In this document: positions 56,056 through 64,000 of the stretch, piece by piece
Numbering within the stretch: the first letter of the stretch is position 1
Layout of the letters: the number at the start of each line of letters is the position of its first letter
NCBI GenBank assembly: GCA_013122435.1
Contig: WYDT01000003.1
Location: 62,001-126,000 of the forward strand
Direction: 5' to 3'
DNA from: Chloroflexi bacterium AL-N1
GTDB taxonomy: Bacteria; Chloroflexota; Chloroflexia; Chloroflexales; Roseiflexaceae
Length of the DNA stretch: 64,000 nucleotides
The notes under the pieces: model-generated
What the model saw: the letters and a program-made list of their open reading frames with translations, nothing else
Databases searched by the model: none
Told to the model about the DNA's origin: nothing
Translations under genes and position numbers: made by a program

Positions 56056-57563
56056 GTCTTCATCTCTTTCTGTTGGGTATGTATTGGTTGCTGATAGAAC
56101 AGATACACCAGCTCCAGCGCTTCCTGATGCGTGATACCATTTTGTGTGATGCTATAATGTCGAATCATCTGCGCGATAAACTCATCAGCCGAGGTTTCAT
56201 CGACCAATTGAGCTGGAACGATGCCATTGGTCGCAACGTGCTGCATCTGCTCCTGGAGGGTAGCGATGGGGCGCAACACCAGCCCTTCACGCTCGCACCA
56301 GTAACGCACATTGCTTTTGCCACAGCCAAAACAGGCCAGTACTGGTGTTCGTAGTGGCATATCGTAGGGTGGCAACGCACCACAATACGCACTGTTCCCC
56401 GCATCAATCGCGTCTTGCCTGTTGGTTTCTCCCTCCAGCGCAAGATGATACGCCCGACGAGTGGTGTCGGCGTGCACTCCACTGCCATCGTACTCGGTGT
56501 TGGCCGAGAAAGGACTACGGTCGAACACAAAACCATTGCGGCTCAGAATGCGATAAAAGTAGGCATCCATATCACGATAACAGTTGACAAACAGCTTGCC
56601 GTTTGGCAAGGTTCCCAATTGCTCACGCATCACATGACGGATCTGGGCCATCTTGTGTGGATAGAGCAGGATCAGTCGTCGATAGATCGCCTCTAACAAT
56701 GAGCTAAGGCCAATTGTGCCGTTGCGCTCACCAATGCCGAGGATGGAAAAGTCTGGCAACATCGTAATGCCCAGACGCATGCAGAGTAAGAGTGTGTTGA
56801 CATAAATATGGTCAGCATTTCCGATGTCGTTGTGCACATGACATTCGAGAAAGTCAAAATGAATGCCGATACGACGTAGCAGTGCGATACGGTCACCAAG
56901 CTCAGGGATGGTGGCAACCCCAACAGAGTCGGGTATGCCAATGCCATCGATGTGCAATTGATGACTGATAAGTAACGCTTGTAATGTGGTGTAAAAGGTT
57001 TCGTAGTCATCAAGCGTCGTGCGAAAGGCATCCTCGGTGCTTACTCGAATAGAAGTGAAACCCAGTTCACGGGCTAGTTCGACACTTGCAAACATCTTCT
57101 CAGCCAGTTGGGGAATGCTTGCTCGTGCGGTGGCCTGCTTGATCTTGCTGGTGCCAATGTACAGATGCAGTCGCCGAAATCCTGCGTTGTGGGCAGCCTC
57201 GACATCAGCCAATACACACCGTGCGTGGGCCGCAAACTCAATCGTTTTGTGCTCATTCCAGGCATGGTCAATCAACCGACGGTTGGTGTTCTGCCCATAC
57301 TCATTGGCGGGATACGACGGCAGTTCGACGACGCCTACACCAAGCGAGTCCATGTATTCGATGCACTGCCATGTCTCATCGGCGCTGAGACAGAATCCTT
57401 GTAGCGTGCCGTCGCGTCGCTCGCCAACGGCCTGCAACGACTCACGGATGCTAAACACACCAAAGTGCTGTTGTCTCAGGTAATCAAACAGCGCGAATAG
57501 CTCGGTGGCCTCACGATAGCGTTCCTGCGCGGGATTTTCTCCGGCTAAAAATGGTAGATTCAT
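56052..57563 (-). CDS. Homocitrate synthase (DRE-TIM metallolyase)
   Basis: 503 residues. The metal-binding DRE-type loop appears as ERRDGTLQGFCLSADETWQC at about residues 48-67, the HxH pair as ECHVHNDIGNADH and the glycine-rich turn as GIGERNGTIGLSSLLEAIY. These mark the HMG-CoA lyase/isopropylmalate/homocitrate synthase superfamily. It is longer than Thermus homocitrate synthase, with an N-terminal extension and a C-terminal domain bearing CFGCGKSN. The context argues for acetyl-CoA plus 2-oxoglutarate to homocitrate. A repeat core lies 6 bp upstream of the ATG, and its AGGG may serve as ribosome-binding site. Confidence 0.82.
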   Translation of the reverse strand: MNLPFLAGENPAQERYREATELFALFDYLRQQHFGVFSIRESLQAVGERRDGTLQGFCLSADETWQCIEYMDSLGVGVVELPSYPANEYGQNTNRRLIDHAWNEHKTIEFAAHARCVLADVEAAHNAGFRRLHLYIGTSKIKQATARASIPQLAEKMFASVELARELGFTSIRVSTEDAFRTTLDDYETFYTTLQALLISHQLHIDGIGIPDSVGVATIPELGDRIALLRRIGIHFDFLECHVHNDIGNADHIYVNTLLLCMRLGITMLPDFSILGIGERNGTIGLSSLLEAIYRRLILLYPHKMAQIRHVMREQLGTLPNGKLFVNCYRDMDAYFYRILSRNGFVFDRSPFSANTEYDGSGVHADTTRRAYHLALEGETNRQDAIDAGNSAYCGALPPYDMPLRTPVLACFGCGKSNVRYWCEREGLVLRPIATLQEQMQHVATNGIVPAQLVDETSADEFIAQMIRHYSITQNGITHQEALELVYLFYQQPIHTQQKEMKT

Positions 57564-57568
57564 GCTAG

Positions 57569-57771
57569 ACCCTAAAGGTTGCTCTCATTACTAGCTAATT
57601 GATCGTTAAATTTTGCGTCCCAATGATTAAACCAAATCCTAAAGGTTGCCCCGCCACGCCGCTACCACGCACCATATTGCTCGTTCCAGTGCGGCCAACC
57701 AAACCCTAAGAGTTGGAGCAAAAGCGGGAAGATGCCCCTAATGTGGGGTATTTCCCCCAACCCTTAGGGTC
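57569..57771. repeat. Array of four palindromic-core repeats between lysY and homocitrate synthase
   Basis: Cores lie at 57569-57580 (ACCCTAAAGGTT), 57634-57647 (AAATCCTAAAGGTT), 57701-57714 (AAACCCTAAGAGTT) and 57760-57771 (AACCCTTAGGGT), spaced 65, 67 and 59 bp. The first unit body (CTCATTACTAG, ATTGATCGTTAAATT) resembles those at 49721 and 49847. The array fills the gap from 6 bp before the homocitrate synthase ATG to 5 bp past the lysY stop, so it sits inside the lysine operon. Confidence 0.8.
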
Positions 57772-57775
57772 TGTA

Positions 57776-58813
57776 CTAAATCGGATGCAACCCTGGAAAC
57801 TCCAGTCCAGCACGCTCGTCCAGGGCACACATCAGATTCATGCACTGCACCGCAGTTCCGGCTGCCCCTTTCATCAGATTGTCGAGTGCACAGATGCTCA
57901 CCACCCGCCCGGTCGCCTCGTCCAGCGCAAAGCCTACATCAGCGTAGTTGCTGCCCGCTAGAATTTTAGGCTCAGGCAATCGGTAGGTGCCCTGCCGCTC
58001 ACGAATAATGCGGACAAACGGCTCATCGGAGTACGTTGCTCGATAGGCACGCCACAGGTCTTTCTCTGTCACGCGCTCTTTGGGAAAGACATGGGCCGTC
58101 GCCAAGGCACCACGCACCAACTCGACACTCGTAATTGAGAGATGGACACGCTCGGCTCCGGTGACTTGGGTGATCTCAGCTGTGTGGCGATGGCCAGTTG
58201 GTGCAAACGAGCGTACTGCTCCACTGCGCTCCGGGTGGTGCGATGAGTCGTTGGCCTGGGCGCCACCCTCGGACGAGCCAACCTTGACCTCAATCACGAT
58301 GTCGCGTGAAGGATCGAGCAGCCCAGCCCGTGCCAGTGGCAGCAAAGCCAGGTTGCTGGCTGTCGCGTTGCAGCCCACACCGCTTACGTAGTTAGTGTTG
58401 CGTAGTTCTTCGCGATGTACTTCTGGTAAGCCATAAACAAACTTGTCGAGCCAGTCCGGTGCCGGATGCGTTTCGCTATACCAGCGTTCGTACGTTGCTG
58501 CATCGCGTAGGCGAAAATCTGCCGAGCAATCAACGATGCGCGGCGCCAGTTGGGCCAATTCTTCGATGCGCCGCGCCGCCTCACCATGTCGTAGTGCGAG
58601 GAATAGTACATCACATGGCTCGACTTTGTTGATCGGTGTGAATTGGAGTTGGGTGAGGCGGCGCAGGTTAGGGTGCACACTGGCCACCGGACGCTCGGAT
58701 AACCGCTCTGAGGTTACGTGGGTGACTTCGACTACCGGGTGAAAGAGTAGTAAGCGCAACAGTTCGCCACCGACGTAGCCACTCCCACCAATTATTGCCA
58801 CACGTAGCATCAT
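57776..58813 (-). CDS. lysY: LysW-aminoadipyl-phosphate reductase (ArgC family)
   Basis: 345 residues. The Rossmann start is VAIIGGSGYVGGELLRLLLF. The catalytic Cys lies in VSGVGCNATASNLALLPL, and conserved His-containing PTGHRHTAEITQV and SSEGGAQANDSSHHPERSGA segments follow. It reduces the acyl phosphate on LysW to the semialdehyde with NADPH. ATG 58813 (or the adjacent ATG 58810) overlaps the Nudix stop. An array of repeats follows its stop. Confidence 0.88.
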   Translation of the reverse strand: MMLRVAIIGGSGYVGGELLRLLLFHPVVEVTHVTSERLSERPVASVHPNLRRLTQLQFTPINKVEPCDVLFLALRHGEAARRIEELAQLAPRIVDCSADFRLRDAATYERWYSETHPAPDWLDKFVYGLPEVHREELRNTNYVSGVGCNATASNLALLPLARAGLLDPSRDIVIEVKVGSSEGGAQANDSSHHPERSGAVRSFAPTGHRHTAEITQVTGAERVHLSITSVELVRGALATAHVFPKERVTEKDLWRAYRATYSDEPFVRIIRERQGTYRLPEPKILAGSNYADVGFALDEATGRVVSICALDNLMKGAAGTAVQCMNLMCALDERAGLEFPGLHPI

Positions 58814-59391
58814 GCACCCCCTGTGTTTTCTTTGTTACGCTGACCCTGTCGTGCAAAATGCCAGAGGAGTGATGTTAGCGCCATGCCGTCGTAGATTGCA
58901 TTCGCCACGATCATCGACCACACTTCGGCGGGATGAAACCAGGCGACCTGGAGGATCTCGTGTGGTGTGGTTGGCTTGCCAGACTGTTCCATGCCATAGC
59001 CAAAAAAGATATGGAACGCCAGATCGCTGCTTCCGATAATCGGATGATAGTCCCCGACATACTCCAGTGTTTCTGCGTGATAGCCAGCCTCCTCGTGCAA
59101 TTCACGCTGGGCTGCATCGACCAGTTCCTCGCCCTCTTCGGCACGCCCAACCGGAATGGCCCAGCCGATGGTGTCACTGATAAAGCGGTACTGCTCAATC
59201 ATGAGAATGCGGTCATCGGTGCCGATCGGCAGGACACCCACAACGGGATGCAGAAAATCGACCACGTGATGCCCATCGATGATGCTGCCATCAGGAAGGC
59301 GTACGTCATCCTGATGCAAGCGCACCCAGGGACTTTCATACACGGTGCGTCGTCGTAGCTTCCGCCATGGTCGTGCTTGATCGTTGTTCAT
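58810..59391 (-). CDS. Nudix hydrolase embedded in the lysine operon
   Basis: 193 residues from ATG 59391; the frame is open much further up, but upstream residues are low-complexity and overlap lysX. The Nudix box is [20 protein letters not shown] plus AGY, matching Gx5Ex7REUxEEx[19 protein letters not shown] and ILMIEQYRF resemble ADP-ribose/nucleotide-sugar pyrophosphatases. It overlaps both lysX (ATGA) and lysY (ATGATG) by four bases, so it is firmly in the operon. Its place in lysine synthesis is unexplained. Confidence 0.85.
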   Translation of the reverse strand: MNNDQARPWRKLRRRTVYESPWVRLHQDDVRLPDGSIIDGHHVVDFLHPVVGVLPIGTDDRILMIEQYRFISDTIGWAIPVGRAEEGEELVDAAQRELHEEAGYHAETLEYVGDYHPIIGSSDLAFHIFFGYGMEQSGKPTTPHEILQVAWFHPAEVWSMIVANAIYDGMALTSLLWHFARQGQRNKENTGGA

Positions 59392-60233
59392 TGGTGCCCC
59401 ACTTCTAACACATAATCGACAATCCGGGCCGGAATATCCACTCCAGTGGTGTCGATGCTGTTGCGAAATTCCATGGTGTAATTCACTTCGTTGACCAGCA
59501 GCTGTCCATCTTCGGCTTCCAGCAGATCGACCGCGACAACACCACCACCAACGGCCTGACCTGCACCGACGCAGATGTCGGCCATTGCTGGGGTGACCGG
59601 GCAGTTGCTCGCTGCGCCACTCCGTGCAGTGTTGGTGATCCAGTGATCGCTTGAGCGATAGATCGCGCAGATACACTCGCCGCCGACCACAAACGCACGG
59701 ATATCACGATTGTGTGGTTTGGGGATGTATTCCTGGATGTAGAAAATGGAGTGGTGGTATGAGCCCAGGATTTCTTTGTGTTCGAGCAGCGCCTCAGCCG
59801 CTTCACGATCATTTACTTTGGCAATCAGGCGGCCCCACGAACCAATGGCCGGTTTGAGCACCACCGGATAGCCCAGCTCTTCAATCGCTTGCAGCGCCGA
59901 GGTAGGTGTGAAGGCCATCTGCGTGCGTGGCGTGGGTACCCCGGCAGCAACAAGCGCCTGGGTGGTCTTGAACTTATCGCCACAAATATCGGCTACCTGC
60001 GCGGTATTGACCGTTGGAATGCCAGCATCGTTGTAGGCACGCAAGGCGTACAAAGCGCGTGAATGATGAATGCTACGCTCCAGAATGACATCGTATGGAT
60101 AATCTTCTTTATTCAAATCAAAAATAATCTCACGATCATCAAGAGTGATGTAATCAACGCTGCGTCGGTTGAGTTCGGCGAAGATAAGCTTTTCCTCGAC
60201 GCGAATGCGCGAACAGAGAACACCGATACGCAT
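59388..60233 (-). CDS. lysX: Alpha-aminoadipate--LysW ligase
   Basis: 281 residues, ATP-grasp ligase of the RimK-related LysX/ArgX family. It begins [23 protein letters not shown]-grasp landmarks are [40 protein letters not shown] and the metal-site Asn in [15 protein letters not shown], a sequence typical of LysX. It links the amino group of aminoadipate to the C-terminal Glu of LysW. AAGGAG precedes the ATG; lysW lies 27 bp upstream. Confidence 0.92.
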   Translation of the reverse strand: MRIGVLCSRIRVEEKLIFAELNRRSVDYITLDDREIIFDLNKEDYPYDVILERSIHHSRALYALRAYNDAGIPTVNTAQVADICGDKFKTTQALVAAGVPTPRTQMAFTPTSALQAIEELGYPVVLKPAIGSWGRLIAKVNDREAAEALLEHKEILGSYHHSIFYIQEYIPKPHNRDIRAFVVGGECICAIYRSSDHWITNTARSGAASNCPVTPAMADICVGAGQAVGGGVVAVDLLEAEDGQLLVNEVNYTMEFRNSIDTTGVDIPARIVDYVLEVGHQ

Positions 60234-60260
60234 GGGTTTGCTCCTTATCTTATGGTCTGT

Positions 60261-60428
60261 CTATTCGCCCCAGTCCTCGCCAACCTCGGGGGCAAGCTCC
60301 AGTTGCGGCGGGTCGAGCGAAATCAGTTCGAGCTCGGCAGCACATTCGGAACAAACGATAATTTCACCCTCGAGGGCGTCGTCGGCAAGGGCAATGGTGG
60401 CTTCACATTCAGGACAAGTAGCGTTCAT
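60261..60428 (-). CDS. lysW: Amino-group carrier protein LysW
   Basis: 55 residues, below common size cut-offs. It begins MNATCPECEATIALADDALE and has a second CxxC knuckle in IIVCSECAAELEL, giving a four-Cys zinc site. It ends EDWGE, the invariant LysW tail whose terminal Glu carries the intermediates. The acidic character (many Asp and Glu) is typical. ATG 60428 is preceded by AGGAG at 7 bases; a second ATG at 60434 is too close to it. It lies directly before lysX. Confidence 0.95.
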   Translation of the reverse strand: MNATCPECEATIALADDALEGEIIVCSECAAELELISLDPPQLELAPEVGEDWGE

Positions 60429-60471
60429 AGTCATACTCCTTTGGTTGTATTAGTAAACAAGATTGCCCTTA

Positions 60472-61623
60472 TCAGTTAAGGGCTGTGATGATTGCGTCTG
60501 TTACATCTTCAGTTCGTGCAGTTCCGCCCAGATCGGGCGTGTTCGGGCCTTCTATCACGGTTGTGTTGATGGCAGTGCGGATTCTGCTGGCCCAGGTGCC
60601 GCAATCTTCTGCCATGGTCGAGTCGCTACTTTGCTGGCCCAGATGCTCCAGCAGCATGGCGGCACAGCCAATCGCAGCAAGTGGGTTGGCGATACCCTGC
60701 CCCACGATATCGGGTGCAGCACCATGGACAGGCTCAAACAGGGCGTGTTGTTTACCAAGATTCGCAGAACTGGCCATACCCAGACCGCCGCCCCAGAAGC
60801 TTGCAATGTCGGAGAGGATATCGCCAAACATATTGGTCGTTACGATGACATCGTAGCGCTCTGGTCGCTGTACAAGCTGCAGAGCAGCATTATCAACCAG
60901 CAACTCGTCAACGGTGATAGCAGGAAATTCCTCAGCAACTGCTAGGGCTGCAGTGCGAAAGAGGCCACACGTTTCACGTAAGACGTTGGCCTTGTGCACA
61001 ATCGTGACCTGTGGAATACGCTGAGCTGGCTGAGATGCTGTGTTGAGTCCGACCTGCCGCTCATGTGTCGTGCTCCGATGGTGGGCTAACTGACACGCAG
61101 TGCGTACGATGCGTTCGCTGGCCTGTCGGGTAATGATGCGTCGTGCGACAGCTATTTCGTTATTGCTTGACTCCTGTCCTGAGTACAGTCCTTCGGTGTT
61201 TTCTCGCACCACCACGAGATCGATCTGTCGCTCTGGTAAAAGCTGGCGTTGTGAATCTGTCCAGTTACCCGATTGTTGCCTGATTGGGAGGGGCAAACTC
61301 CTGACAGGGCGAATATTCGCGTACAGGTCCAGTTCACGGCGTAGTGCAACAATCGGGCTGCTGTAGCCGATTACCGCATAGCTTGGCGATGCCACGGCAC
61401 CAAAGAGAATGGCGTCGGATTGATGGGCTGTGTCCACCGTTTCGTTTGGCAAACTTATCCCATGGCGTTCAAAACACGCCCATCCGGCCTCGGCTTCCGT
61501 GAATACAAAGGGGAGCCCGGTGGCCTGGAGAACGGCCACCGCCGCAGGAATGACTTCCGGCCCAATGCCATCGCCTGGCAACACTAGCACACGCAATGTT
61601 GTATGATTGGAAGACAAGCTCAT
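60472..61623 (-). CDS. Homoisocitrate dehydrogenase (isocitrate/isopropylmalate dehydrogenase family)
   Basis: 383 residues. LVLPGDGIGPEVIPAAVAVL opens the protein; the substrate motif LVVVRENTEGLYSGQE contains RENTEG, as in homoisocitrate and isocitrate dehydrogenases. The metal Asp region is IVTTNMFGDILSDIASFWGG, and the cofactor loop is PVHGAAPDIVGQGIANPLAA. Oxidative decarboxylation of homoisocitrate to 2-oxoadipate is expected. The ATG overlaps the stop of the small homoaconitase subunit (ATGA). A LeuB function cannot be fully excluded. Confidence 0.88.
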   Translation of the reverse strand: MSLSSNHTTLRVLVLPGDGIGPEVIPAAVAVLQATGLPFVFTEAEAGWACFERHGISLPNETVDTAHQSDAILFGAVASPSYAVIGYSSPIVALRRELDLYANIRPVRSLPLPIRQQSGNWTDSQRQLLPERQIDLVVVRENTEGLYSGQESSNNEIAVARRIITRQASERIVRTACQLAHHRSTTHERQVGLNTASQPAQRIPQVTIVHKANVLRETCGLFRTAALAVAEEFPAITVDELLVDNAALQLVQRPERYDVIVTTNMFGDILSDIASFWGGGLGMASSANLGKQHALFEPVHGAAPDIVGQGIANPLAAIGCAAMLLEHLGQQSSDSTMAEDCGTWASRIRTAINTTVIEGPNTPDLGGTARTEDVTDAIITALN

Positions 61624-62120
61624 GAGGCCGCCTCACTGGGAAATCGCCCATATTGTTTGTAGTAGGGTACGATGCCGCCAGCCTCCCAGACTTCGCGCAG
61701 GAAGGCTGGAGGTGTTGGTAGCTGGATCACCTCACCATGTGCTGTAAGCTGGCCAGTCGTGCGGTCAAAATCGACTGCCTGTCCATCGTGTAACACGGTG
61801 GTGAGATCGGCCTCGAAGCAGGGGATGCCCAAGTTAAGCGCATTACGATAGAAAATACGGGCGAAGAGTGGCGCAATAATCGCTCCAATGCCAACCATTT
61901 TGAGCGCAAGCGGGGCATACTCACGCGATGAGCCACACCCAAAATTGTGACTGGCCACGATCAGATCGCCGGGTTGCACGGTCGATGCAAACTCAGGCCG
62001 TGCTTCGACAAAGGGGTATTTGCGAAGCGCCGATTCTTCCTTCAACATATAGGGCGCGTAGCGACCAGGGACGATCTGGTCGGTATTCACGTTTGCGCCA
62101 AACATCCATATACGTGCCAT
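61620..62120 (-). CDS. lysU: Homoaconitase small subunit (LeuD-like)
   Basis: 166 residues. The swivelling-domain pattern reads WMFGANVNTDQIVPGRYAPY, then VASHNFGCGSSREYAPLALK, IIAPLFARIFYRNALNLGIP and a TTGQLTAHGEVIQLP tail, as in LeuD and homoaconitase small subunits. With the large subunit encoded at the right window edge it isomerises homocitrate to homoisocitrate. It is separated from that gene by the LysE-family gene. A double role with isopropylmalate is possible. Confidence 0.88.
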   Translation of the reverse strand: MARIWMFGANVNTDQIVPGRYAPYMLKEESALRKYPFVEARPEFASTVQPGDLIVASHNFGCGSSREYAPLALKMVGIGAIIAPLFARIFYRNALNLGIPCFEADLTTVLHDGQAVDFDRTTGQLTAHGEVIQLPTPPAFLREVWEAGGIVPYYKQYGRFPSEAAS

Positions 62121-62154
62121 CTGGGTCTCCTTGAGCTATAAAAATGAATTATGG

Positions 62155-62772
62155 TTAAACTAACAAACTTGCCAGTGCTGCTACACCAAATCCGGTGATG
62201 AGCACTCCTGAAATACGATTGACCCACCGCAATATGTCGGTGTCGAAGCGCTTCCGTAGTAGCCCGACGCTGCCACTCAAGAGCAGCCACCACAGCGCCG
62301 AACCCAGGAAAACGCCGCTCACCAGTAACATGGCGGCGGTGTAGTTATTGCCCATTGCCGACAAACCCAACCCTGCAAAGACGAGGGCAAACGAACCAAT
62401 CGTCGCTGGATTGGTCAGTGTGAGCAAAAAAGTCGATACATAGGCGCCGAGCAACCCCTGACCGCAGACGGATGCCACCTGTTGCGCTGGTTGCGAAAAG
62501 AACGTCGTGATGCCCAGAGAGAGCAGAAAGAGCCCTCCGACGATCCGTAACCAGAGCTGTTGGCTGATCAACAAGCTGCTGATAAAAGTTAAGCCAAAGC
62601 CTGCGATACAGCCATAGACCGCATCGGCTGTTGCTGCGCCCAGGCCGGAAATAAGGCCGACGATCTGCCCATTGGTGAGGGTGCGACGAATGCACAACAC
62701 GCCAATTGGGCCGACGGGGGCAGCAATCAAGAAACCGATGATGATGCCACGGACAAAAAGGTTGCTATCCAT
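62155..62772 (-). CDS. LysE-family amino-acid exporter
   Basis: 205 residues with six predicted membrane helices. The family start VRGIIIGFLIAAPVGPIGVL and SGLGAATADAVYGCIAGFGL contain the conserved APVGP and Asp-containing helix 2; TLTNPATIGSFALVFAGLG carries the NP motif. RhtB/LysE proteins export amino acids by proton exchange. It is inserted between the two homoaconitase genes, 34 bp from each side, so lysine (or aminoadipate) export coupled to synthesis is a good hypothesis. Confidence 0.85.
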   Translation of the reverse strand: MDSNLFVRGIIIGFLIAAPVGPIGVLCIRRTLTNGQIVGLISGLGAATADAVYGCIAGFGLTFISSLLISQQLWLRIVGGLFLLSLGITTFFSQPAQQVASVCGQGLLGAYVSTFLLTLTNPATIGSFALVFAGLGLSAMGNNYTAAMLLVSGVFLGSALWWLLLSGSVGLLRKRFDTDILRWVNRISGVLITGFGVAALASLLV

Positions 62773-62806
62773 TGTTACGTGCTCCCTCCTTTATACACAA
62801 ACGTGA

Positions 62807-64000
62807 TCATGCGATGACCTCCTGTGGATGGGTGATGTAGCCGGTGATGGCGGTGGCGGCAGCGACTTCTGGTGAGCCGAGATAGATGTGTGCTTCGGGT
62901 GAGCCCATACGACCACGGAAGTTGCGATTACCGGTAAACAAACAGACCTCACCGGGGGCCAGCACGCCCATATGACGACCGATGCATGCCCCGCATCCTG
63001 GTGTGCCAAGTGTGGCTCCAGCGGCGAGCAGGGTGCTCAGGGTGCCATCCTGGGTGGCCTGCTGCAACGCTTCGCTTGTCGATGGTACCACCAACAACCG
63101 TACGTCCGGTGCGATACGCCGCCCCTGAAGAATGCGTGCGGCGGCGGCCATGTCGGCATAGTGGCCGTTCGTGCAGGTGCCGATATACACTACGTCGACC
63201 GATGTGCGTTCCAGATCGCGCAGATCGACGACATGATCGACGTAGGGTGGGACACTGATCTGTGGGTCGAGTTGGTCAAGATCGATTTCGATGGTGCGAC
63301 TATAGCTGGCATCTTCCTCAACCCGCAGCCATTCAGGAATCGTCACATTGCGTTGGGTGGCGTGGGCTTCCCAACCGGGGCCGGTTGGTGGGATAATGCC
63401 CGCTTTGCCGCCCACTTCAATCGAGAGGGTTGCGAGTGTCATGCGGTCGGTAATGGAAAGAAAATCCACACCGTGCCATTCGATTGACTGATACGTCCCG
63501 CCATCTGCTCCCAATTCACGCGCGACACGCAAACCGAGGTCTTTGGCGCTGACGCCAGGTCGCAGGTTACCCGTAGCTTGGATACGGATCGTTTGTGGGA
63601 CACGCAGCCAGGTCTGGCCGGTTGCGAGTGCCAATGCCATGTCGGTCGACCCCATACCCGTGCCAAAAGCACCAACTGCACCGTAGCCTGTCGAATGGGA
63701 ATCGCTCCCGATAATCAACATGCCGGGGCGCGCCAAACCTTCTTCCACCAGTACGGGATGCGATATTCCCCTTCCTACATCAAAAAAGTGGCGAATGTGG
63801 TGTTGCTTGACCCAACGCCGCAAATTGGCCTGGTGTTCGGCATTCTGAACGGTCGAAGCGGGTGCGACGTGATCGATCACAATGGCAATACGGTCGGGAT
63901 CATGGACGTTTTGTGCGCCAAGTTCTCCGTGCAGGATTTTGATAATACTTGGTGAAATGCTGTCGTGCATCATTGCCAGATCGACGTTCACGACGATGTT
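62807..64000 (-). CDS. lysT: Homoaconitase large subunit (LeuC-like), N-terminus cut by window edge
   Basis: At least 394 residues; the frame stays open to the right edge and the visible start NVDLAMMHDS lies where LeuC/LysT proteins have already used about 25 residues, so the true start is outside. [4Fe-4S] ligands are in VYIGTCTNGHYADMAA and TPGCGACIGRHMG. GSDSHSTGYGAVGAFGTGMG and GNRNFRGRMGSPEAHIYLGS are aconitase-family motifs. The size and sequence fit the bacterial homoaconitase/isopropylmalate isomerase group rather than aconitase. It is the most upstream lysine gene seen. Confidence 0.88.
   Translation of the reverse strand, partial: NIVVNVDLAMMHDSISPSIIKILHGELGAQNVHDPDRIAIVIDHVAPASTVQNAEHQANLRRWVKQHHIRHFFDVGRGISHPVLVEEGLARPGMLIIGSDSHSTGYGAVGAFGTGMGSTDMALALATGQTWLRVPQTIRIQATGNLRPGVSAKDLGLRVARELGADGGTYQSIEWHGVDFLSITDRMTLATLSIEVGGKAGIIPPTGPGWEAHATQRNVTIPEWLRVEEDASYSRTIEIDLDQLDPQISVPPYVDHVVDLRDLERTSVDVVYIGTCTNGHYADMAAAARILQGRRIAPDVRLLVVPSTSEALQQATQDGTLSTLLAAGATLGTPGCGACIGRHMGVLAPGEVCLFTGNRNFRGRMGSPEAHIYLGSPEVAAATAITGYITHPQEVIA

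Noticed and set aside
49709..57771. CRISPR array
   Set aside because: Cores are only 12-14 bp, variable, and just four per array. The sequences between them are related to each other rather than unique spacers, and no cas genes are present.
49709..57771. Integron attC sites with gene cassettes
   Set aside because: Gene-border placement and orientation are suggestive, but the cores do not fit RYYYAAC/GTTRRRY, each border carries several cores rather than one site, and no integrase is seen.
49775..57771. Telomere-like CCCTAA repeat
   Set aside because: The hexamer occurs once per 60-bp unit as half of an inverted repeat, not in tandem runs, and lies internal to a chromosome segment.
58810..59676. 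Longer 288-residue Nudix protein starting at 59676
   Set aside because: The extra 95 residues are low-complexity Arg/Ser/His sequence lying antisense-like within lysX coding DNA. The ATG at 59391 gives a normal Nudix protein with a typical 4-bp overlap.

Overview
The window looks like a chromosome segment of a member of the Chloroflexota, most likely class Chloroflexia. Herpetosiphon is my best guess, because base composition is near 50 % G+C by eye. Supporting features are a LysW-dependent (alpha-aminoadipate) lysine cluster, an archaeal-type HMG-CoA synthase/thiolase/OB-fold trio beside a class II HMG-CoA reductase, an ArsA-family protein with a C-terminal Hsp20-like domain, an RsbR-type STAS protein, and a secreted protein with a VYLPLI motif. 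The taxon is an inference. No phage or transposase gene was seen.

Layout. 1-7.6 kb: an edge-truncated membrane STAS regulator, a possible structured RNA, a secreted excalibur-domain protein, a P-type Ca2+-type ATPase, a frameshifted FAD monooxygenase, a methyltransferase and a coiled-coil protein. 7.8-16 kb: a forward run (GNAT, small protein, NAD-dependent epimerase, TlyA methyltransferase, fumarase, ArsA-like protein, receiver protein) converging on a membrane Ser/Thr kinase. 16-21 kb: a rearranged patch with a YcaQ-like gene, a protease/lipoprotein/LuxR group, a leftover 3' fragment of the YcaQ-like gene, a stand-alone protease propeptide and a decayed duplicate of a small gene. 21-28.9 kb: fmdB, cysE-cysS-prmA-rsmE, a C-terminal processing protease, a metallopeptidase gene with two in-frame stops, and lexA with a recognisable promoter and operator. 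29-33 kb: the early mevalonate pathway. 33.5-48.6 kb: a lipoprotein, a ChlI-ChlD fusion chelatase, an S1-domain protein, PBP1A, an amidohydrolase, a [2Fe-2S] thioredoxin-fold protein, an exported superoxide dismutase, mnmG with an overlapping RuvC-like gene, tRNA-His and a flavoprotein.

48.8-64 kb: almost all genes are on the minus strand and centre on lysine synthesis. Homocitrate synthase, homoaconitase (large and small subunits) and homoisocitrate dehydrogenase make the 2-oxoadipate side. LysW, LysX, LysZ, LysY and LysJ convert aminoadipate to lysine on the LysW carrier. A LysE-family exporter, a Nudix hydrolase and an MFS exporter are interleaved. LysN and LysK are not in the window. Gene borders in the left part of this block carry short arrays of a degenerate repeat of about 58-68 bp, whose core is the inverted repeat AACCCTAAGGGTT. 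In two cases the core supplies the stop codon of the adjacent gene. This repeat family is the least explained structure in the window.

Other oddities are a thiolase without its catalytic Cys and His next to an intact HMG-CoA synthase, an OB-fold partner without zinc cysteines, an ArsA homologue with a lost P-loop, and an AT-rich orphan gene between repeat cores.
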